11,046 nucleotides of DNA from Minisyncoccota bacterium (GTDB lineage: Bacteria; Patescibacteriota; Minisyncoccia; Phycocordibacterales; UBA2100). The translations under genes were made by a program, and so were the position numbers. The notes under the pieces are model-generated. The model was not told the DNA's origin and did no database searches. It worked only from the letters and a program-made list of their open reading frames with translations. Below are positions 4,828 through 10,577 of this stretch, piece by piece. The stretch spans positions 1-11,046 of the forward strand of contig JAGOTU010000023.1 of NCBI GenBank assembly GCA_018061585.1. Reading direction: 5' to 3'. Every line of letters begins with the position of its first letter. Within the stretch, counting starts at the first letter, position 1.

Positions 4828-5375
4828 ATAGCCACCTGAATGAGTGTCTGCACCTTTATGCGGACCGTGATGTGCCAGGGCGGGGTCTTGGGATCAGATG
4901 ACTGATTCCGCGCTATATCCATTTGCTCGATCGAAGAAAGCATCGGCAATCGTTCATACAGTTGCGCGGCATGCATGACTTCGGCAATAGTGCCGTCTCC
5001 CTGCACACTGAATACTACTGCGCGAAGCGCGTCCCCTGTCTTACCGAGCGCCGTAGTACCTGCAACGGATGCATCGCTTACCTTTGCTTCGATGCCTGCA
5101 CTTTTCCCCGCAGCGTCAATGATATCGATGATCGCCACAACATCTGCCCCCGCGAGCGTGGAAAGCTGTGTGCGCTTATCCGCCGTTACCTCGGCAAGCG
5201 CCTCTACTTTTTGATTCATTGCCAATTGATTCGCCTTGGTAAGCGCTAACTGTGTATCATTTGAGCGCTGCAGTGCGGTTTCGCGGATCATATTCGCCGA
5301 ATATGCAACGCCTCCCCATATCACAATAGCGAGCGCAAGCAGAACCCATGAGATTAGTTTTAGGCGTTCAGACAT
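4824..5375 (-). CDS. pilO: PilO-like type IV pilus inner-membrane protein
   Basis: A 183-aa bitopic protein. A short cytoplasmic tail precedes one membrane segment (~7-27, ISWVLLALAIVIWGGVAYSA), a coiled-coil-prone stretch (~28-75) rich in Ala, Gln and Lys, and an alpha/beta domain (~78-183) including VVAIIDIIDAAGKSAGIEAKV and a final strand ITVRIKVQTL. This is the PilO layout; PilO pairs with PilN to form the inner-membrane ring that links PilM to the rest of the pilus machine. Sequence divergence makes the exact name less sure than the topology and position. It begins 1 nt after the stop of the PilN-like gene and overlaps the next gene by 4 nt. Confidence 0.75.
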   Translation of the reverse strand: MSERLKLISWVLLALAIVIWGGVAYSANMIRETALQRSNDTQLALTKANQLAMNQKVEALAEVTADKRTQLSTLAGADVVAIIDIIDAAGKSAGIEAKVSDASVAGTTALGKTGDALRAVVFSVQGDGTIAEVMHAAQLYERLPMLSSIEQMDIARNQSSDPKTPPWHITVRIKVQTLIQVAI

Positions 5376-5376
5376 A

Positions 5377-5886
5377 TCAGAATTTGCCCGAGAGCGTTAT
5401 CGAGAATAGTCCGCTGGAACCGACAAGCGCCGCGACCGGCACTGACACTGTCGTGAACGTACCCTCAGTTTCGAGAGCCGCGCGGTACGCGGACAGTTGT
5501 TCACGTGTCGCTTTTCCCCCGAGCTGAATGGATTTAGATGATCCGATATATCGGATATGGTCGACGATCACACCTTTCGGACGTAACGCGATCGCTTTTT
5601 CGATAGCGCTGGTCGGCGAGGACGTTGCTCTCACGATCGGTGCGACCGCCGTCAAAAGCGCTTGTGAGCGCAACATGCTCTTGAGACTTTCTCCGGCGCT
5701 ACTCCCCTGTGCGTTCACTTCGTCGGCAGATAACGTGTTCACTTCAAGCGCAGCAAAACTTGGAATGAGTGCAATGAACGTGAACATCGCAAGCGCGATC
5801 ATCATAAGCGACAGAACAATTACGAACCGCGCCCGGTGCATGCTCCAGAGCGATTTTTGTGCCGGTACCGGAAGAACGTTCGTCAT
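5377..5886 (-). CDS. pilN: PilN-like type IV pilus assembly protein
   Basis: A 169-aa protein with a ~19-residue cytoplasmic N-terminus, one membrane segment (~20-45), a helical linker and a C-terminal alpha/beta domain. The end fits PilN: IQLGGKATREQLSAYRAALE, then FTTVSVPVAAL and FSITLSGKF, as in the family pattern of strand, helix, F-x-x-V-x-x-P strand and final strand. The cytoplasmic tail of PilN normally docks into PilM. The family's INLLP-type motif is only loosely present (NVLPVP at 3-8). The gene starts 4 nt after the pilM stop. Confidence 0.8.
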   Translation of the reverse strand: MTNVLPVPAQKSLWSMHRARFVIVLSLMMIALAMFTFIALIPSFAALEVNTLSADEVNAQGSSAGESLKSMLRSQALLTAVAPIVRATSSPTSAIEKAIALRPKGVIVDHIRYIGSSKSIQLGGKATREQLSAYRAALETEGTFTTVSVPVAALVGSSGLFSITLSGKF

Positions 5887-5890
5887 ATGA

Positions 5891-7024
5891 TCAAAGGCCG
5901 CGAAGCGCGAGACCGATTGCGGTCGCGAACTGGAGTGAATTGTGTTTATCGATAGGCGGAACGTAGTCGTCGAACGTGGTCACATGCCTCCACACGTTGC
6001 CGCGGAGCGCCTTCGCTTGAACGCGGCCGGAGATGTAGTCGGAGAGTCCGCGCAGGTTCGCATTACCTCCCACGAGGACGACGCGACCGACCGGAGTCAT
6101 TCGCTCCCCTTTCTCATTACGTCGCGTGTCCCAGTAATGGTAGTGGCGAGCCACTTCGTCGGCGAGCGCTGCGGCCGCACCACTCACCGCATCGAGCTCG
6201 GGAGACTTCGTGCCCTTCCGCGGCGCGAGCAGGCCCTCGTCATTCTTGAACCGTTCGGCATCTTCGTGCGACATAGAAAGTTTGCCGACCAGCATCCGGT
6301 CGATGAGGTCGCCACCTACTTCAACGGTCGATGTAAAAATCGGTACTCCGCGCTTCACAACAGCAAATCCGGTCCGCGCACGACCAAAATCCACGAGGAG
6401 CGTGATCGGTTCATCCTCTTCGGAAGAAGAGACTGCGCGCGCAATGGAGCGCGCTTCGACTTCGAGCGAGAGCAGCGATATGCCGGCAGATGAAAATGAG
6501 TCGACGTACGCCTGTGCGACATCCTTGGGGAACACGACAACACTGATCTCTTCGCTGCCGCTCTCATCCCGTGAAATAGTATTGTAGTCATATACAGCTG
6601 CGCTCGGTGGTATCGGAACGCGACCCTCGAATTCGAATTCGATCATGCCGAGTATCTGTGCACGCGGTGTGCCGCTCGGCACCTGCATACTAAATACATA
6701 CGCAGCTTCTTCCGGGAGGGCAGCGTGCGCGCAGTAGATCCCCTTCAGCTCCTTGCGAACCCCCTTTAAAACATCGGCAAGCGCGGAGACATCGTGGATG
6801 ACACCGTTCATAACGATCCCGGAGCGCAGCGGAATGTCCCCATATGTCTGCACACGCAGACCGTTCTCGGCCGGAGTGAGTGTGAGCCACTTTATAGACG
6901 AGTCGGAGATGTCGACACCTGCCGCGCGCGGCATCAAGAGCCCCGGCATCGGGAACCATCGTGTGAGACGGCGCGAAAATGTTTCTTTCGCAGCCGAAAG
7001 AGCTGTGGGATCAGACGACCACAT
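5891..7024 (-). CDS. pilM: Type IV pilus assembly ATPase-like protein PilM
   Basis: PilM is a cytoplasmic actin/FtsA-like protein that binds nucleotide and the PilN tail at the base of the pilus. This 377-aa copy has the fold's signatures: phosphate-1 GVDISDSSIKWL (36-47), phosphate-2 LLVDFGRARTGFAVV (209-223) and adenosine motif VVLVGGNANLRGL (315-327), plus the ILGMIEFEFEGRVPIP stretch typical of PilM (124-139). The first ~34 residues, with an amphipathic helix, extend beyond the family core, so M26 or M31 are alternative starts. No Shine-Dalgarno is seen at 7024; a TGATATAAT box ends 6 nt before it. It is 21 nt from the upstream gene and heads the pilus set. Confidence 0.92.
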   Translation of the reverse strand: MWSSDPTALSAAKETFSRRLTRWFPMPGLLMPRAAGVDISDSSIKWLTLTPAENGLRVQTYGDIPLRSGIVMNGVIHDVSALADVLKGVRKELKGIYCAHAALPEEAAYVFSMQVPSGTPRAQILGMIEFEFEGRVPIPPSAAVYDYNTISRDESGSEEISVVVFPKDVAQAYVDSFSSAGISLLSLEVEARSIARAVSSSEEDEPITLLVDFGRARTGFAVVKRGVPIFTSTVEVGGDLIDRMLVGKLSMSHEDAERFKNDEGLLAPRKGTKSPELDAVSGAAAALADEVARHYHYWDTRRNEKGERMTPVGRVVLVGGNANLRGLSDYISGRVQAKALRGNVWRHVTTFDDYVPPIDKHNSLQFATAIGLALRGL

Positions 7025-7030
7025 CGTCTA

Positions 7031-7039
7031 ATTATATCA
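7031..7039 (-). promoter_or_regulatory. Extended -10 in front of pilM
   Basis: The minus strand reads TGATATAAT ending exactly 6 nt before the pilM ATG, so transcription would begin at or next to the start codon. The box lies between the stop of the tRNA-binding gene and pilM, and would give the pilus set its own expression inside a longer gene run. Confidence 0.65.
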
Positions 7040-7045
7040 GCAATG

Positions 7046-7444
7046 CTACTTTAATTTTGTTCCGGGTGGGACTTCGCGCTCAGGCAGGATGAGCGCAACA
7101 CCATGGTCATCAGATGCAGCGATGAGCATTCCCTGACTTTCTACTCCGCGGAGCATTCGGGGCGCCAGATTCACGATATACGGTAGCTGACGACCGACGA
7201 GATCCTCCGAATGCTTCCATTCAGCAATACCCGAGACGATCGTGCGGGTACCAAATGAACCGAAGTCGATCGTGCACTTCAGTAATTTATCGGCATTCTC
7301 TATCTTTTCCACAGCGACAACGGTGCCGATGCGGATATCGAGTTTCGCAAAGTCTTCGTACGAGATCATCGCAGCATTCTCCGTCTTCGTTTCCGGCCGC
7401 ACCGGCTCTGCAACTGCTTCTGTGGGTTTTGTGGATTCTGTCAT
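7046..7444 (-). CDS. Trbp111/EMAPII-type tRNA-binding protein (MetRS beta-subunit-like)
   Basis: A stand-alone OB-fold tRNA-binding domain of the kind found at the C-terminus of methionyl-tRNA synthetase or as the free dimer Trbp111. Signatures: YEDFAKLDIRIGTVVAVEKI, NADKLLKCTIDFG, TRTIVSGIAEW, VGRQLPYIVNLAPRMLRGVESQGMLIAAS and the closing PPGTKLK. It probably raises tRNA affinity of a MetRS lacking this domain (inference; metG is not in the window). The first 25 residues are a Pro/Glu/Thr/Ala-rich tail. An internal ATG at 7369 (residue 26, MISYEDF) has GGAG 9 nt upstream and would give the usual 107-aa length; the ATG at 7444, 8 nt after ruvX, has no clear ribosome-binding site. Either start is possible. 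Confidence 0.9.
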   Translation of the reverse strand: MTESTKPTEAVAEPVRPETKTENAAMISYEDFAKLDIRIGTVVAVEKIENADKLLKCTIDFGSFGTRTIVSGIAEWKHSEDLVGRQLPYIVNLAPRMLRGVESQGMLIAASDDHGVALILPEREVPPGTKLK

Positions 7445-7452
7445 AGACAGTT

Positions 7453-7845
7453 CTAGTCTACACTCCCCGTTTTGATATCCAAATATCGCTGCAGGATTAT
7501 CGCAGCAGCCGCAGCATCGTTATGTTCACCATCGGGATCGTATCTGTTTGCTTCCATGGTGCTGCCGGCTTCCCACGATGAGGCAATGGGCACATCGAGA
7601 ACCTTCTTTAGGTCTTCGACGAATTCCTTTACTTTGAACGTGATCGGATTCGGAATGCCACCGTAGCTCTGCGTGTCCCCCACGACAACGAATCCTATCT
7701 TCTCTTCGGCGATCAGTTTTTGGATAGAGCCGATGACGCCCCGCATATTCGCGATGGTTTCCCGCGGGAACGCAATGGTCCCGCCCTCGTCCGAAACCGC
7801 AAGGCCGATGCGCTTGCCCCCGTAATCTATACCCAGAAATTTCAT
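7453..7845 (-). CDS. ruvX: RuvX/YqgF-family Holliday junction resolvase-like nuclease
   Basis: An RNase H-fold protein of 130 aa. It has LGIDYGGKRIGLAVSD (4-19, catalytic D7), a central VVVG strand, WEAGST (91-96, E92 standing where the family has DERLT) and DAAAAAIILQRYL (110-122, D110). The family takes part in Holliday junction resolution and/or 5' processing of pre-16S rRNA. The usual GLPL-N-G loop after the VVVG strand is replaced by DTQSYGG, and the DERLT motif is degenerate, as seen in divergent CPR copies (inference). Its ATG lies 2 nt past the stop of the MBL hydrolase, so it belongs to the same transcript. Confidence 0.87.
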   Translation of the reverse strand: MKFLGIDYGGKRIGLAVSDEGGTIAFPRETIANMRGVIGSIQKLIAEEKIGFVVVGDTQSYGGIPNPITFKVKEFVEDLKKVLDVPIASSWEAGSTMEANRYDPDGEHNDAAAAAIILQRYLDIKTGSVD

Positions 7846-7847
7846 AT

Positions 7848-8489
7848 TCAGAATTCGTAGGCAGTATTCAGCTCGATCGTCTTAAATGCAACTCCGTGCT
7901 CTGCGACGATGTTCCCTACCAGGACCGGAACGAACGCCGCGAACTGCGGATGCAGGATCATGTCGTGGACGGGAAACGCATGCTTCGGTGCAAGTTTGAT
8001 GGCGTAGTCGATCGCCTGCGACACCTTCATCCACGGACCGGCGACCGGGAGTGCGAGGATATCAACTGGCGTCCTTGGATCGATAAAGGCGTCGCCGGGA
8101 TACCACAACCGTCCGCCGACGAGAAAACCGGTATTCTGAATTCTTGGAATGGATGAGTGTATCTCTTCGTGGATACCGGAGACACCCTGAACAGAAACCC
8201 CGTTCACGGCTAGTTCGCCGTTCGTTACGACTTCGTGCGCAATGTCTTCCGCGCGAAGCAATGCAGAGACCCCTTCGTTACAGAGAATTCTGACCCCGGG
8301 ATTCGATACAAGCAGCTGCTTGAGCGAGGCCAAGTGAAAATGATCGGCGTGCTCGTGCGTGTAGAGGATCGCGTGGATGTTCGTAAGTGTGACGTGGCTC
8401 TCTGCGGTAAATGAACCGGGATCGGTCACGATCCGCACCCCTTGCCCCTCTATAAGCAGGCAGCAATGCCCGTATTTAGTGATCTTCAT
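7848..8489 (-). CDS. MBL-fold metal-dependent hydrolase (UlaG-like, Lactamase_B_3)
   Basis: A metallo-beta-lactamase-fold protein of 213 aa from ATG 8489. Its first strands are MKITKYGHCCLLIEG and VRIVTDPG, followed by the zinc motif THEHADH, a later GIHEEIH, YPGDAFIDP (metal-bridging Asp) and a final FPVHDMI histidine, the order expected of Lactamase_B_3 proteins. The substrate is unknown. The ATG at 8489 matches the family start; an in-frame GTG at 8507 would overlap the stop of the upstream gene by 4 nt (GTGA) and add six residues. TATACT lies exactly 6 nt before the ATG. The context (flavin genes before, ruvX after) does not show its role. Confidence 0.88.
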   Translation of the reverse strand: MKITKYGHCCLLIEGQGVRIVTDPGSFTAESHVTLTNIHAILYTHEHADHFHLASLKQLLVSNPGVRILCNEGVSALLRAEDIAHEVVTNGELAVNGVSVQGVSGIHEEIHSSIPRIQNTGFLVGGRLWYPGDAFIDPRTPVDILALPVAGPWMKVSQAIDYAIKLAPKHAFPVHDMILHPQFAAFVPVLVGNIVAEHGVAFKTIELNTAYEF

Positions 8490-8503
8490 AGACAAAGTAT
8501 ACG

Positions 8504-8917
8504 TCACGCCCCCTGAAGTTTGGATGTTTTGTAAATGTCGGGCCTGAACGATTTGAGTCTCACTACGCGTGCGGGCAGGCCCACGCGATCAAGCTCCGCC
8601 TGTAGCTCGCGGACATACGAACTGTCCTGGTCGTATCCGAGACCGATCACATCGGGCCGTGCAGCAACGATGTGGTCAATGAATCCCTCGCGATCACCGA
8701 TCACCACTTCGTCGACAAGGTCACACGCTTCGACTTTTTTCTGCCGATCTAATTCGCCGTGCTTCGGTGCGACTCCCTTTATTCGTTCGGCAGACTTGTC
8801 CCGGGAAACGGAGACGATGAGCTGCGGGTCAGAGACAAGGGCGCGCGCCTGTCGGAACATATCGAGATGTCCCTCGTGGATCATGTCGAACGTACCGAAC
8901 ACCATTACACGCTTCAT
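8504..8917 (-). CDS. RibL-like FAD synthetase (cytidylyltransferase-fold nucleotidyltransferase)
   Basis: A 137-aa nucleotidyltransferase with FGTFDMIHEGHLDMF (GTFD 8-11, catalytic HxGH as HEGH 14-17), VSRDKSAERIKG, EACDLVDEVVIGD, RPDVIGLGYDQ (GYDQ 94-97) and a C-terminal KTSKL in place of the ISTT motif. The GYDQ form and overall length fit the archaeal FAD synthetase RibL better than glycerol-3-phosphate cytidylyltransferase, though the fold alone does not settle the substrate. The stand-alone riboflavin kinase two genes upstream supplies FMN, the substrate of an FAD synthetase. It overlaps the transporter gene by 4 nt (ATGA). Confidence 0.75.
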   Translation of the reverse strand: MKRVMVFGTFDMIHEGHLDMFRQARALVSDPQLIVSVSRDKSAERIKGVAPKHGELDRQKKVEACDLVDEVVIGDREGFIDHIVAARPDVIGLGYDQDSSYVRELQAELDRVGLPARVVRLKSFRPDIYKTSKLQGA

Positions 8918-9870
8918 GCAACAACGACCTCTTCCCTGTTCTCACGACCGAGCATATAGAGGGCGAACAAGAGCAGTGCTGTTCCTGCCCACTGACCGAG
9001 GAACAATCCGAAGTAGGTGCCCGCCGCGTTGTTTCCTGCGATAAAGTAAGCGTTCACAAATACCGCAGCAAGTGGAAAACCGAGCTCTGCAAGGGTCGCG
9101 ATAGACGCCTTCGTGAATTGCAGTCCGTAGTAATAGATGGAGATCGAAAATACTCCGGAGACAAGCGCAACGATCGCAATGTAGAGCCAGTCGGTCGAGG
9201 ATACCGACGCGAACGGCGGGAGGTTGTCTTGTGTGATCGCGAGCGTAAGAAGGAACAGGAATGCGATACCGAATCGAAGGGCGGTCAGCATCTGGAACGA
9301 ACTAACGCGCAATGCGTATTTACCCAGTACCGTCGAGGCGCCCCAGAGAACAGCGGCGAGAAGCGCGAACAACACACCGAGCGTATTGGGATTGAAGACC
9401 TCACCTTCGTACATCTGCGGAACAATATTCGGAAAGCTAATGAGGTATGCGCCCGCCATTGCGATCACCGCCCAGATCCAAAAATACTTATGCATCTGCT
9501 CTTTCAAGAAAAGTGCTGCAAGCGATATAGCAATGAGCGGTTGTACTTTTTGAAGGAGTATTGCGACGGATGGGTTCACGTATTTGAACGATTGAGTGAA
9601 CGCCATCGATGCGAGCGCGGAACCGCCGACCGCGATCACGATGACAGCGATCCATTCTCGCTTCGTAAAGTTCTTGAGTTCACGCCAATTGAAAAAAAGT
9701 ATCGGCAGAACGAACAACAAGTTGACCGTGTGTTCGGCGAGCACGATGAAGCTCGTCGAGAGATCAGCAGTGAGTTGCGTCCGGAACGGCGCATCTGTCG
9801 CCCACAGCATTGCGGCGAAGAATACGAAGAAGGGTCCGAGGAAGGCGAGTGTACGGGTGATCGGGGTCAT
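8914..9870 (-). CDS. EamA/DMT-family transporter
   Basis: A 318-aa inner-membrane protein with about ten hydrophobic segments in two EamA repeats (~10-146 and ~163-309). The first ends LLQKVQPLIAISLAALFLKEQ, the second ATLAELGFPLAAVFVNAYF, the typical position of the conserved P-x-x-x-x-x-x-x-x-x-x-x-E helix. DMT carriers move small metabolites. Because it sits between riboflavin kinase and the FAD synthetase-like gene (gap 1 nt, overlap 4 nt), riboflavin import is a reasonable guess, but the sequence itself does not show the substrate. A charged tail (GRENREEVVVA) ends the protein. Confidence 0.88.
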   Translation of the reverse strand: MTPITRTLAFLGPFFVFFAAMLWATDAPFRTQLTADLSTSFIVLAEHTVNLLFVLPILFFNWRELKNFTKREWIAVIVIAVGGSALASMAFTQSFKYVNPSVAILLQKVQPLIAISLAALFLKEQMHKYFWIWAVIAMAGAYLISFPNIVPQMYEGEVFNPNTLGVLFALLAAVLWGASTVLGKYALRVSSFQMLTALRFGIAFLFLLTLAITQDNLPPFASVSSTDWLYIAIVALVSGVFSISIYYYGLQFTKASIATLAELGFPLAAVFVNAYFIAGNNAAGTYFGLFLGQWAGTALLLFALYMLGRENREEVVVA

Positions 9871-9871
9871 A

Positions 9872-10234
9872 TCACTGCTGGCTCATAAAGTATGCCCGAA
9901 CTGCGGCGACATCGGAAGCGATAGCGTCCCTGAGAGCATCATCGGTCTCGAACCGTTGATTCCGTCTTAATTTTTTGTGCAATGCGATCGATGCTTCTCG
10001 TCCGTAAAAATCCTCCTGTACGTCGAGCACGTAGGCCTCCAGAATGCCGCGCAACGGGTCAGCGAATGCAGCTGCGAGCCGCTCCACCCCGTTGATGCGG
10101 ACGCGTGCGGCGAATATTCCATCGATCGTCATGTGATCGACGACGATATTGATAGTGGGATAACCGAGAGCGGCGGCACGCTGAGAGCCTCGTATGACCG
10201 TGCCGGAAAAGGACTTCATCACGGGAGTATACAC
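9872..10234 (-). CDS. Stand-alone riboflavin kinase (flavokinase domain)
   Basis: Riboflavin kinase makes FMN from riboflavin and ATP. In most bacteria it is the C-terminal half of bifunctional RibF; here it is alone at 120 aa. The family features are FSGTVIRGSQRAAALGYPTINI (the PTxN metal/ATP motif), GIFAARVRINGVERLAAAF, GILEAYVLDVQEDFYGREASI (catalytic Glu before the strand) and LRRNQRF leading to a terminal helix, DVAAVRAYF. The GTG at 10234 has GGGAGG 9 nt upstream; the ATG at 10219 instead has TATACT exactly 6 nt before it and would be leaderless. Only one of these readings can be right. It is the first gene of the long minus-strand run. Confidence 0.88.
   Translation of the reverse strand: MYTPVMKSFSGTVIRGSQRAAALGYPTINIVVDHMTIDGIFAARVRINGVERLAAAFADPLRGILEAYVLDVQEDFYGREASIALHKKLRRNQRFETDDALRDAIASDVAAVRAYFMSQQ
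10226..10231 (-). promoter_or_regulatory. Possible -10 for a leaderless riboflavin kinase transcript
   Basis: The minus strand reads TATACT, 6 nt before the ATG at 10219, the same spacing as at the MBL gene (8496-8501) and pilM (7031-7036). No convincing -35 is seen. The competing reading is a GTG start at 10234 with its own ribosome-binding site, which would put this hexamer inside the gene. Confidence 0.35.
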
Positions 10235-10446
10235 GTTCGGGTACCTCCCAAACCCTACAAAGACATCAGTTTATCTGGATGTCGATGTAACAGACGCACC
10301 ATGATGCACCTTTGATACATGTCCCCTCTCATCGCTCATTTTTCGTCCTGATTGCCTCACCCGCATCCGAAAAAACGTGCGGCTGTGCAACACGTGCGAA
10401 CGCGAGGCTCTGTAGAGCCACAGAATGGAGTTATGCACTGCAGGGC

Positions 10447-10473
10447 TTGACGTGGCGTTAGTTAGTGTATAAC
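10447..10473 (+). promoter_or_regulatory. Promoter overlapping operator 1
   Basis: TTGACG (10447-10452) and TATAAC (10468-10473) are 15 nt apart, slightly short for a sigma-70-type promoter. The -10 lies inside operator 1, so a bound repressor would block it. A second -10-like TATGAT at 10549-10554, just past operator 2, is an alternative start closer to the gene. Confidence 0.5.
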
Positions 10474-10480
10474 CTACACT
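10464..10480 (+). promoter_or_regulatory. Operator 1 (AGTGTA-N5-TACACT)
   Basis: A 17-bp perfect dyad with 6-bp arms and spacer TAACC. It covers the -10 of the promoter at 10447-10473. Its pair lies 65 bp downstream, centre to centre, about six helical turns. Confidence 0.7.
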
Positions 10481-10527
10481 TAGTGGAGGAAATGGCGGGT
10501 ACACCCCGCATTTCTTTGCCCATTACT

Positions 10528-10546
10528 TAGTGTATTAAGTACACTA
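10528..10546 (+). promoter_or_regulatory. Operator 2 (TAGTGTA-N5-TACACTA)
   Basis: A 19-bp perfect dyad with 7-bp arms and spacer TTAAG, sharing AGTGTA-N5-TACACT with operator 1. It ends 31 nt before the start codon. Two such sites before an NAD-type nucleotidyltransferase suggest a dimeric repressor sensing this pathway (inference); the regulator is not in the window. Confidence 0.75.
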
Positions 10547-10577
10547 CTTATGATCTTTGACTTAACGGAGAAAAACC

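Larger units (their letters stand above)
10235..10577. other. Divergent intergenic region before the NMNAT-like gene
   Basis: This 343-bp region separates the flavin genes from the plus-strand nucleotidyltransferase. The left two thirds (10235-10445) hold no credible gene: I see short hairpins such as GGCTC/GAGCC around a TGTA loop near 10405-10420 and the 6-bp pair GACATC/GATGTC near 10263-10284. No FMN riboswitch (RFN) core is present. The right third holds two operators and promoter elements, listed separately. Confidence 0.6.

Noticed and set aside
9118..9888. Long plus-strand ORF (256 aa) antisense to the EamA gene
   Set aside because: It is very rich in Arg, Glu and Cys, as expected of the antisense of a hydrophobic protein, and has no family signature.
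10235..10460. FMN riboswitch upstream of the flavin genes
   Set aside because: I looked for the conserved RFN core (AGGGGC and GGGTGAAATTCCC-like parts) and did not find it.
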